From Porphyromonas sp. oral taxon 275 (GTDB taxonomy: Bacteria > Bacteroidota > Bacteroidia > Bacteroidales > Porphyromonadaceae): 64,000 nt of DNA. The position numbers were made by a program, and so were the translations under genes. A model generated the notes under the pieces. The model was not told where the DNA came from, did not search any database, and saw only the letters and a program-made list of their open reading frames with translations. The stretch spans positions 1,488,001 to 1,552,000 of the forward strand of contig NZ_CP072333.1 of the NCBI RefSeq assembly GCF_018127745.1. The letters run 5' to 3'. Each line of letters starts with the position of its first letter. Position 1 is the stretch's first letter. This document shows, piece after piece, positions 57,074-64,000 of the stretch.

Positions 57074-59491
57074 CTAGAACTTGATGAGGGTACGTAGGGA
57101 GAGGTTGATACCACGCTCATGGGCGTAGTAGCGGAAGCGGTCGGTGTACTCCTTGTACAGCGCGTTGAGGATGTTGTCCCCGACGAGCATAAACTTGACC
57201 TCACGGCGCTCAGGCAGTCGGATGCCGAACTCCAGGGTCCCGTTGAGCAAGAAGTAAGGGTCGGGCGAATCGGAGACGAGGTCCTTGTCGGGGTCGAAGC
57301 GCGTCTGCTTCGTCACGTAGAGCCCCGAGAGCGAGAGCGAGCCGTGGTACTTACCCTTCTGCCCGAAGCTGCGCTCGTAGGTTCCCGAGAGCCCATAGCG
57401 GTCGGAGGGCATGAAGGGCAGCCAGCCGCCACGCGTCCTATTGCGCGCTAGGATCCACTCGCCCTTGCCCACGAAGGTCAGCCCCTGCATCGCCTGCACC
57501 GTAGCCTCGATGTCGGCCCCGTAGAGACGCACGTCATCCTGATCGTAGACGAACTTGGGGTACTTCCCGCTCGGATGATTGTGATAGCGCTCCTTCCCCT
57601 GCCCTATATGGTCGTAGATATAGCTGTCGATGTGCTGGTAGAAGGCGCTCGGCTCGATGGAGAGCAAAGGCGTGCGGTAGCGTCCGCCGAGGACGAGCTT
57701 GTAGCCGCGCTCGCTCTCGAGACTCTTATTACCCACGACCCAGTACGAGCCCTCCTGCAGCCCGATGGCGTAGAGCTCGTTGATATCCGGTGGGCGCCAC
57801 GACCAGCCGATATTGGCGCGCACGTCCCAGTGGTCATTGATGGTATAGTGCGAGGCGAGGCTACTGGTGAAGTTGCTATAGAGCTTGAAGTCGTCGTAGT
57901 AGGTATAGTTACTAAGGCTCGTATAGCCATTGACGCTCATGACGCGGAAGTCGTAGCGCATCCCGAGGGCACACTGCAGGGCGCCGAACTGTGCCTTATG
58001 CAGCACGTGCCCACCCATGGTGAGGGCGGCGAAGTTCGGTACGAAAGCGGGCTGCTTCGTCCCTGGGTAGTTGAAGTTGGTCTGGTAGGTGCCTGCCGTC
58101 CCTACGTCGGTGGTCATGCCCCAGCGGTGCCAGCGTGCGTGCCAGCCTAGGTCGACCTTGAAGGTCTTGAGGATCAGGTCCTGCATCGGCACCCAGCTCC
58201 ACTCAGTCTTCTTGCGGTTCTCGAACTCCTGACGGAGGTTCTCCTGGAAGGAGGCCGTGACGTCCACCTTGTGGTCATCGTTGATCGTCCACTTCAGCTC
58301 GCCCTTGAGGGTGAAGTGCTGCGACTGCTGGAAGGGCGGCTTGATGGTGTAGGAGAAGGGGAAGAAGCTCGAGGGGTCGGGACGCCCGTACTCGAAGCGC
58401 TTGGTCAGCTGATCTAGGTCCGAGACCTTACTGGCGTAGTAGATCCCGCTGCGCTGATAGTAGAGGCTGGAGAGGAGCGTCGCCGTCACGCGGCTGCCGT
58501 GGTAGCCGAGCTGACCGGAGAGGCTGATATTGTTGTAGCCCGTATTGTTCAGGACATACTCTGCGGTGCTGTAGTCTCCGCCGCGCGTGTACATTCCATG
58601 CAGACGGAGTCCCCAGCGGCGGTAGCCCGTCTCGAGGGTCGTCGATCCGCTGAAGCCGCGGGCGTTGGTATCGTAGCCCACATTAGCCTTGCCGCTGAAG
58701 TGCAGGCGGTCCTGCCCATGTGGGAGCGGTGCGTCATTGAGCAGGACGACGCCCCCCATAGCCCCGAAGCCATAGCGCACACACTCGGCACCCTTGACGA
58801 CCTCGACCATGCTGGAGCTGGTATAGTCGATCTCAGGGGCGTGGTCAGCGCCCCAGCTCTGGCTCTCGAGGCGCACGCCATTATTCATCAGGAGGATACG
58901 GCTGCTGTGCATGCCCTGGATCACGGGCTTGGCGACCGTGCTCCCCGTGCTGATGGAGCTGACGCCTGGGATAGTCTCGAGCATCTTCGCCAGTGAGGTG
59001 GCGCCCCCCTTCTCCAGCTGCTCGCTACTGATGCGTGCCGTCTGCTGGAGCTGGGTGGTATGGCGCTGGCGAGCCGTCACAGTGACCTTGTCGATCTCGC
59101 GCACATCTTCCTTGAGGAAGAGGGTGATGGGCTTGCCCTCGATGGGCGTCAGGCTGCGCACCAGCTTCTTGTAGCCGACGGAGCTGACCTCTACACGGAG
59201 CGTCGTGGGGAGGCTGCGGAAGCGCAGCGTGCACTGCCCCTGCGCGTCGGTAGAGTTGGGACTAAGCGCCCCCGAGCAGCGCACGATGGCGCCGATGATG
59301 GGCTCTCGAGTACGCTCGCTGCGTATGATGAAGGAGAGCTGGTGCTGCTCCGCCTTTGTCTCGAGGTAGCTCGCTGTCCCGGGGTCGGCTGCCAGAGGTA
59401 GTGGGCAGATCAGGGGCAGGGCTAGGAGCAAGCCACTGAGCCCGTAGATACGAGTCCAGGGGATGCATTTAGGTACTTGTCTAGCTTGCAT
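57074..59491 (-). CDS. TonB-dependent receptor, first gene of a lipoprotein operon
   Basis: An 805-residue receptor. After a signal region (YGLSGLLLALPLICPLPLAA) is a carboxypeptidase-regulatory-like domain (SFIIRSERTREPIIGAIVRCSG), then a plug (REIDKVTVTARQ, ATSLAKMLETIPGVSSISTGSTVAKPVIQGMHSSRILLMNNGVRLESQSWGADHAPEID) and a barrel that ends NILNALYKEYTDRFRYYAHERGINLSLRTLIKF. The plug and ending resemble ZnuD/CopR-type metal receptors. Three lipoprotein genes follow on the same strand with short gaps. Metal or haem transport is a reasonable guess, not proved by motifs. Confidence 0.9.
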   Translation of the reverse strand: MQARQVPKCIPWTRIYGLSGLLLALPLICPLPLAADPGTASYLETKAEQHQLSFIIRSERTREPIIGAIVRCSGALSPNSTDAQGQCTLRFRSLPTTLRVEVSSVGYKKLVRSLTPIEGKPITLFLKEDVREIDKVTVTARQRHTTQLQQTARISSEQLEKGGATSLAKMLETIPGVSSISTGSTVAKPVIQGMHSSRILLMNNGVRLESQSWGADHAPEIDYTSSSMVEVVKGAECVRYGFGAMGGVVLLNDAPLPHGQDRLHFSGKANVGYDTNARGFSGSTTLETGYRRWGLRLHGMYTRGGDYSTAEYVLNNTGYNNISLSGQLGYHGSRVTATLLSSLYYQRSGIYYASKVSDLDQLTKRFEYGRPDPSSFFPFSYTIKPPFQQSQHFTLKGELKWTINDDHKVDVTASFQENLRQEFENRKKTEWSWVPMQDLILKTFKVDLGWHARWHRWGMTTDVGTAGTYQTNFNYPGTKQPAFVPNFAALTMGGHVLHKAQFGALQCALGMRYDFRVMSVNGYTSLSNYTYYDDFKLYSNFTSSLASHYTINDHWDVRANIGWSWRPPDINELYAIGLQEGSYWVVGNKSLESERGYKLVLGGRYRTPLLSIEPSAFYQHIDSYIYDHIGQGKERYHNHPSGKYPKFVYDQDDVRLYGADIEATVQAMQGLTFVGKGEWILARNRTRGGWLPFMPSDRYGLSGTYERSFGQKGKYHGSLSLSGLYVTKQTRFDPDKDLVSDSPDPYFLLNGTLEFGIRLPERREVKFMLVGDNILNALYKEYTDRFRYYAHERGINLSLRTLIKF

Positions 59492-59561
59492 AGATATTCA
59501 TTTCATGATGTTGCGACGATCGATCCTGGTGGCTAGGGGCCAGGCGGTCTTGGTACGGGGG

Positions 59562-59569
59562 CAAAGGTA
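59562..59569 (-). promoter_or_regulatory. -7 box of the TonB/lipoprotein operon
   Basis: CAAAGGTA reads TACCTTTG on the minus strand, 71 bp before the receptor start. A -33-like ATTG is found about 20 bp further upstream. Confidence 0.55.
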
Positions 59570-59831
59570 TCTCAAGGCTTTGAGCCTTTCAATACCCAGT
59601 AGTGGGTAATTTTGCCCCACTTTCCCTAGGGCTATACCGAGTAATGCCGATCTTCTGCGGCATTTTACCCAAGGCAGCTCAGTCAGCCCCTCCGCGAGCT
59701 GCTTCCCTTAGCTCCCGTCTAGCCCGCGGAGTCCGCTCTCGCAGCTGTTCCTCTAGGCGAAGCACACGCAGGGGCGCAGCGGCTGTCCGTAGCCTACAGC
59801 CCGCCGCTTCGCCGCCCCTCGGGTAGGCTGC

Positions 59832-59929
59832 GCAGACTGATATCCATCAGCGCGCTGACAGCCGTCCCTCAGCTCGCCGACTGACGACCCTCACGGCCGT
59901 GACTGATACCCCTCAGCTCCCCCGCCCCT
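59832..59929. repeat. ~22-bp-period array (copy 3, opposite orientation)
   Basis: Units such as GACTGATATCCATCAGCG, GCTGACAGCCGTCCCTCAGC and GTGACTGATACCCCTCAGCT are the reverse-complement form of the units at 44325 and 52905. The 59570-59831 stretch before it has no supported gene. Confidence 0.78.
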
Positions 59930-59958
59930 AGCCTCCAAGCCCCCGACAGCCCAAGCTT

Positions 59959-60523
59959 CAAGCGGTATGACGCTACACTATGGACGTTTTGAGGGTCGCC
60001 CCTGTAGGGCTTTATTCCTATTGATCTAGCCTACCCAGGGTTCCGTCACGCTTACAACGTTCCCTCACCCTGGGCTCTGATTGGGTCGCCCTGCAGGGGC
60101 TTCTCCAAGCCGCCTGAGCAAGCCTTGAGGATAGCCAGCTCCTCTTTCTACTTATCCCTTAGCCGATCTCTAAGAGTCCCTAGCCTATAGCAGATTTGCG
60201 TTAGGATTGCCCTTCTCCTTCTGGACAAGCCCCCGACAGACCAAGTTCCCCGCAGCCTATCCCTACCCATCCAGCTAAGGGCAAGCAGCTGCGCAAGCCC
60301 CTGCGGGGCGACCCGTCCAAAGCCCAGGGTGAAGGAACGCTGTAAGCGTGACAGAACCCTGGGTAAAGCATTCCCTTATTCAGCGAGCCCTACAGGGGCG
60401 ACCCTCAAAACAAGGAAGACCAAGCGCAAAGCGGTATGACGCTACACCGCGGACGCTTTGAGGGTCGCCCCGTTGGGACATCTCCAAGCGGTTTGAGCAA
60501 GCCTTGGGCAGCCGCGCTAGCTC
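59959..60523. repeat. Composite intergenic repeat: two direct repeats around an inverted pair
   Basis: A ~42-bp direct repeat starting AAGCGGTATGACGCTACAC lies at 59960-60001 and 60429-60470. A second direct pair, CTCCAAGC...GAGCAAGCCTTG, follows each. Between them TACCCAGGGTTCCGTCACGC at 60032-60051 starts a ~44-bp segment whose complement lies at 60321-60365. No transposase is present. Similar CCCAGGGT...ACCCTGGG repeats are familiar from Bacteroidales intergenic regions; they behave like non-autonomous or REP-type elements. No gene is seen in 59930-60578. Confidence 0.8.
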
Positions 60524-60578
60524 CCGACAGCAGCCTCCCGCTTCGTCCCCACTAGGGGCGGAGTGGGATATAAGAAAA

Positions 60579-60615
60579 GCCTCGGGGGCTGACCGCACTG
60601 GTCAGCCCCCGAGGC
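60579..60615 (-). terminator. Terminator of the pseudouridine synthase gene
   Basis: GCCTCGGGGGCTGACC pairs perfectly with GGTCAGCCCCCGAGGC around a GCACT loop. On the minus strand it is followed by TTTTCTTAT. It is 42 bp past the stop codon. Confidence 0.92.
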
Positions 60616-60657
60616 TCGTAGTCTTAGGGCTAGGTGGAGACGAGACAGGCGAGGCGG

Positions 60658-61350
60658 CTACTCGCCCGAGAGGGCGTGCCACAGTGGCTCGTCGGGCACA
60701 GGGGCCGTCAGATCTAGCGCTATCCCGCTGACGGGATGGACGAAGGTCGTGCGGCGCGAGAGCAGGCTGATGCTGCCGTCAGGATTACTGCGCGCAGCCC
60801 CGTACTTGAGGTCGCCTCGTATAGGGCAGCCGATGGCCGCCAGCTGGCAGCGGATCTGATGGTGGCGGCCCGTATGCAGCTCGACCTCCACGAGGTGATA
60901 GCGATCGCCCGAGGCGAGGAGACGGTAGCTCAGGCGTGCCAGCTTCGCCCCTGGGCGGTCGGGGCGCTGCGCTACGTAGCTCTTGTTCTGCTGCTCATTA
61001 CGCACGAGGTAGTGCTCCAGCGTGTCGGACTCCTTCGGCGGGCGGGCGGTGACGATCGCCCAGTAGCGCTTCTGCACCTCGCCACGGCGGAAGAGCTCGT
61101 TCATACGGCTCAGTCCCTTGCTCGTCTTGGCAAAGACCACGAGGCCTCCGACGGGTCGGTCAAGGCGATGGACGACGCCGAGGAAGACATTGCCGGGCTT
61201 CTGATACTTCTCCTTGAGGTAGCCCTTGAGGGCTTCGCTCAGCGGTTCGTCGCCCGTCTTATCTCCCTGGACGATCTCGCCCGGGCGCTTGCTCACCACC
61301 AGCAGGTGGTTATCTTCGTAGATCAGGATAGGGGTGTATGGATGAGCCAT
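60658..61350 (-). CDS. RluA-family RNA pseudouridine synthase
   Basis: A 230-residue enzyme that isomerises uridine in rRNA or tRNA. The catalytic motif is VVHRLDRPVGGLVVFAKTSKG, with the aspartate of HRLDRP. Further family motifs are LVEVELHTGRHHQIRCQLAAIGCPIRGDLKYG and LHA-like FVHPVSG. No N-terminal S4 domain is present, as in the shorter RluA/TruC type. The ATG at 61350 was chosen because it gives HPYTPILIYEDNHLLVVSKRPG, the family start; the longer frame runs into the upstream gene. Target site unknown. Confidence 0.92.
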   Translation of the reverse strand: MAHPYTPILIYEDNHLLVVSKRPGEIVQGDKTGDEPLSEALKGYLKEKYQKPGNVFLGVVHRLDRPVGGLVVFAKTSKGLSRMNELFRRGEVQKRYWAIVTARPPKESDTLEHYLVRNEQQNKSYVAQRPDRPGAKLARLSYRLLASGDRYHLVEVELHTGRHHQIRCQLAAIGCPIRGDLKYGAARSNPDGSISLLSRRTTFVHPVSGIALDLTAPVPDEPLWHALSGE

Positions 61351-61360
61351 AGGAGTAGGG

Positions 61361-62158
61361 TCATTTATGGAGACTACGTAGGGCGCGCTTGGTGATGTAC
61401 CTTGTCTCGGGGCAGTCATGCTCCTCGAGCCAAGCCGCGCATAGGGTCTCGACGAACTGTGGCTGGGCCTTGGAGGCATCGTTGAGCCAGTTCCCCACAC
61501 TATTCTGTACATAGCGCGAGGGGTCTCTACGCAGGGGCGTCAGGATAGGCAAGCCCAGCTCGGGCTGCTCCTTGAGCCGTGTGCTGTGTGCGCACCATAC
61601 CCCACAGGGGCGGGTAGCCTCCGAGGCAAAGCGGCGAATATACTCGCTCTCATCCGTCTTCGCCCAATCTGCTAGCGCGGGGATAGCCTCATCCAGCTCG
61701 TCTATGATCTGCTGGCGAAGGGCAAACCAAGCGACCTCCCGCACGCCGAAGTGTTCGTCTCGAGCGAAGGGGTATATATAGCGTAGGGCCTCCTGCAGGC
61801 TCGTATGGGGCTGGGCATAGGCCGCCCAGCAGCGGAGCATGTCGGAGGGGTGTGTGGCCAGCTGATGGAGCAGGGTCTCGTCTCCCTGCTGGCGGGTGAG
61901 CTGGCCGAGGCTACGACCTATCACGCTACAGGTACTGTGGGTGGAGGGCTTCCTCTGGGCACGGATCTGAGCTAGGAGCTCGGGGAGATAGTCGCTACGC
62001 CCGAGGAGGTAGAGCTGGTGCTCCAGTAGGGCTACTTGGTCTACGGCTAACCACTCGGTGAGGTTGGCCGTCTCGGTCTCGCCTCGATTGATCTGCTCGA
62101 GTAGGTCTGTAGGGATCTGAGCGACCGAGCGTGCGCCTACACGTTTGGCTTGGGTCAT
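61361..62158 (-). CDS. HEAT-repeat DNA alkylation repair-like protein (AlkC/AlkD superfamily)
   Basis: A 265-residue helical protein. The repeats include HFGVREVAWFALRQQIIDELDEAIPALADWAKTDESEYIRRFASEATRPCGVWC and LTPLRRDPSRYVQNSVGNWLNDASKAQPQFVETLCAAW, a pattern typical of AlkC/AlkD-like glycosylases (the D-x-S/x-YV-x-x-SV-x-N-x-LND segment). It may remove alkylated purines or only bind DNA. The start at 62158 was chosen over a longer frame overlapping the channel gene. It is 10 bp from the pseudouridine synthase gene. Confidence 0.82.
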   Translation of the reverse strand: MTQAKRVGARSVAQIPTDLLEQINRGETETANLTEWLAVDQVALLEHQLYLLGRSDYLPELLAQIRAQRKPSTHSTCSVIGRSLGQLTRQQGDETLLHQLATHPSDMLRCWAAYAQPHTSLQEALRYIYPFARDEHFGVREVAWFALRQQIIDELDEAIPALADWAKTDESEYIRRFASEATRPCGVWCAHSTRLKEQPELGLPILTPLRRDPSRYVQNSVGNWLNDASKAQPQFVETLCAAWLEEHDCPETRYITKRALRSLHK

Positions 62159-62177
62159 GTATGGGGGACTACTGGGC

Positions 62178-63974
62178 TTAGTCGCCGATGAAGGTCGCGT
62201 TGAGCACCTCGCGGTAGCTGTTGAAGATGGCACTCTTGGAGATGAAGCCTAGGTAGCGACCCTCATCATCGACGACGGGCATCTTCCACGCCTTAGTCTC
62301 GTCGAAGAGGCGCATCACCTTGGTCATCGGCGTCGAGGCATAGACCTTGACCTCGGGTGTGACCATGAAGCGGCGAACGCGGTAGCGCTCGTAGAGCTCG
62401 GGGCGGAACATGATGTTGCGCACATTGTCCAGCTCCACGATCCCCACCAGCATACCCTGGCTATCGACGACGGGGAAGGAATTGCGATGGCTGACGCTGA
62501 TGACGCGCACCATCTCCCCTAGAGTCATGTCGGGACTGACGCGCTCGAAGTCCTGCTCCAGCACGTGCTCGACATTCATCAGCGTCAGCACGGCCGTATC
62601 CTTCTGATGCGTCAGGAGCTTACCCTGCTCCGCCAGGCGCAGCGAGTAGATACTGTGCGGCATGAAGATACGTATCGTGGCGAAGGAGGTCAGCGAGACC
62701 AGCATCAGCGGCAGGAAGAGGTTGTAGCCGCCCGAGAGCTCGGCGATGAGGAAGACCCCCGTCAAGGGGGCATGCATCACCCCAGCCATCAGGCCCGCCA
62801 TCCCGAGCAGGATATAGTTCTTCGGCGAGATAAAGACCTGCAGCGAGGAGAAGTAATTGACCAGGTAGGAGAAAATAAAGCCCGTGAAGCCGCCAGCAAA
62901 GAGCGTGGGGGCGAAGAGCCCGCCGCAGCCGCCGCCTGAGTTCGTCGCCACCGAGGCGAAGACCTTGAAGAGCAGCGTCAAGAGGAAGAAGGCAAAGACG
63001 ACCCAATAGGAGCCCGCGAAGCCCTCGAAGAGGCTCCCCTCGAGCAGCTCGATATACTGCCCGTCCAGCAGCGTATTGATCGCATCATAGCCCTCACCAT
63101 AGAGCGGAGGGAAGAGGAAGATCAAGAGAGAGAGGATGGCCGCGGAGATGAAGTAGCGACGGCGACGGCTCTCCACCCGCTTGAAGGCACCCTCGATGCG
63201 GAACATCGTCTTGGAGAAATAGAGCGAGATCAGCCCGCAGAGGATCCCCAGCAGGATCATCAGCGGGATGCGCTCTATATGGTAGGGATCTGTGGGGATG
63301 AACTGGAAGAGGATCTCCTTACCCGTGAGGATATAGGCCACAGCGGCCGCAGAGACGGAGCTCACCAGCAGCGGCAGCACTGAGGCCATCGTCAGGTCCA
63401 GCAGCAGCACCTCGATGACGAAGACCAGCCCCGTGATGGGTGCCTTGAAGATGCCTCCCAGCGCGCCAGCCACACCGCAGCCGATGAGCAGCATCAGGTT
63501 GCGCTGCTCGAGGCGGAAGAGGCGGCCGAAGTTCGACCCAATAGCTGCGCCCGTCAGCACGATGGGCGACTCCGCCCCGACCGAGCCCCCGAAGCCGATG
63601 GTGATGGCACTGGCTATGAGTGAGGACCAGGTATTGTGGGGCTTCAGCCGACTCTTGCGCTGCGAGATGGCACTGAGCACCTTCGTCACACCGTGACTGA
63701 TGTCATCGCGCACCACGTAGCGTACGAAGAGCAGCGACAGCAGGATCCCCAGCGCGGGCAGGATCAAGTAGAGGTAGCTGTGCTCGTCTATACCGAGGAG
63801 CAGGAAGCGCTCTATATGATGGATGATGAACTTGAGGAAGGCCGCCAGCAGCGCCATCGTGACACCGATGGAGAGACTAAGCAGGAGGATGAAGTAGCGC
63901 TCGCTGATATGCTGCTCCCGCCAGACGATGAGGCGCTCCAGCAGCGTGCGGCCTGTGGCTAGTCCGAGCTTCAT
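62178..63974 (-). CDS. CLC-family chloride channel/transporter with C-terminal CBS domain pair
   Basis: A 598-residue membrane protein. The CLC core has about ten hydrophobic segments, and GFGGSVGAESPIVLTGAAIGSNFGRLF near residues 130-155 corresponds to the conserved anion-path motif with the gating glutamate in GAESP. A later GGGCGGLFAPTLFAGG segment matches the third CLC signature. The C-terminal ~120 residues hold two CBS domains (DFERVSPDMTLGEMVRVISVSHRNSFPVVDSQGMLVGIVEL and VKVYASTPMTKVMRLFDETKAWKMPVVDDEGRYLGFISKS). It probably exchanges chloride for protons, gated by nucleotides. The 20-bp gap to the next gene suggests an operon. Confidence 0.93.
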   Translation of the reverse strand: MKLGLATGRTLLERLIVWREQHISERYFILLLSLSIGVTMALLAAFLKFIIHHIERFLLLGIDEHSYLYLILPALGILLSLLFVRYVVRDDISHGVTKVLSAISQRKSRLKPHNTWSSLIASAITIGFGGSVGAESPIVLTGAAIGSNFGRLFRLEQRNLMLLIGCGVAGALGGIFKAPITGLVFVIEVLLLDLTMASVLPLLVSSVSAAAVAYILTGKEILFQFIPTDPYHIERIPLMILLGILCGLISLYFSKTMFRIEGAFKRVESRRRRYFISAAILSLLIFLFPPLYGEGYDAINTLLDGQYIELLEGSLFEGFAGSYWVVFAFFLLTLLFKVFASVATNSGGGCGGLFAPTLFAGGFTGFIFSYLVNYFSSLQVFISPKNYILLGMAGLMAGVMHAPLTGVFLIAELSGGYNLFLPLMLVSLTSFATIRIFMPHSIYSLRLAEQGKLLTHQKDTAVLTLMNVEHVLEQDFERVSPDMTLGEMVRVISVSHRNSFPVVDSQGMLVGIVELDNVRNIMFRPELYERYRVRRFMVTPEVKVYASTPMTKVMRLFDETKAWKMPVVDDEGRYLGFISKSAIFNSYREVLNATFIGD

Positions 63975-64000
63975 AGGGCGATAGCAAGCAGGCTAGGGAC

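Noticed and set aside
53295..58996. Several plus-strand frames opposite the lipoprotein/TonB operon
   Set aside because: Same antisense GC-bias pattern; the minus-strand genes have lipoboxes and receptor motifs.
59602..60731. Short open frames in the 59.6-60.7 kb interval
   Set aside because: They run through intergenic repeats and a terminator, have Arg/Ser/Pro-rich composition and no family resemblance.

Overview
The window looks like a Bacteroidota chromosome, most likely Porphyromonas or a close relative. The evidence is the TonB-dependent receptors with carboxypeptidase-regulatory-like plug extensions, clusters of surface lipoproteins including a DUF4876-type protein, an alanine-rich extension on ribosomal protein S16, a DAHP synthase/chorismate mutase fusion, and repeated TAnnTTTG-type -7 promoter boxes. 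Host DNA reads as GC-rich. An integrated temperate siphovirus-like prophage of about 40.1 kb (3911-44050) fills most of the window.

Host left flank (1-3928): the end of a DUF7033/polysaccharide-deacetylase-like gene, DAHP synthase/chorismate mutase, folK and mnmE, all on the plus strand. The prophage sits exactly in the last 18 bases of mnmE. An imperfect copy of those bases (16/18) recurs at 44033-44050, followed by what looks like the displaced mnmE terminator (44074-44112). The codons used are F-C-I-G-K-stop, the conserved C-terminus of MnmE. The same gene end is the known target of Salmonella genomic island SGI1.

Prophage layout: tyrosine integrase; a leftward lysogeny block (S24 repressor, P63C protein, small XRE regulator); a rightward early block (helix-turn-helix protein, Rad50/SbcC-like ATPase, RecT, metallo-beta-lactamase-fold protein, DUF4373-like initiator with a 12-bp tandem repeat, primase-helicase, DUF3310, PD-(D/E)XK-like nuclease). 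Next come tail chaperones with a probable -1 frameshift, the tape measure, a terminase-like gene that has only the nuclease half, the portal, and a Mu-F-like minor head protein fused to a papain-like toxin domain. A leftward cargo block (26809-29988) carries a possible immunity gene, a HigB/HigA-ImmA toxin-antitoxin pair and three small phage genes. The scaffold, capsid, connectors, tail tube with a BACON-like domain, two modular tail-fibre proteins, holin, M15 endolysin and a spanin-like lipoprotein complete the element. The chaperone/tape-measure block is out of its usual place and no terminase ATPase is visible, so the prophage is probably rearranged and may be defective.

Host right flank (44051-64000): a lone 1259-residue, AT-richer protein of unknown function lies next to attR; it is the best candidate here for an undescribed defence-type system. 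It is followed by an Oar-like TonB receptor, rpsP, a four-gene leftward operon (TonB receptor plus three lipoproteins, probably for metal, haem or another nutrient), about 1.1 kb of repeat-rich DNA, an RluA-family pseudouridine synthase, an AlkD-like HEAT-repeat protein and a CLC chloride channel with CBS domains. Two intergenic repeat families occur: a ~22-bp-period array seen three times, and a larger composite inverted/direct repeat at 59959-60523.
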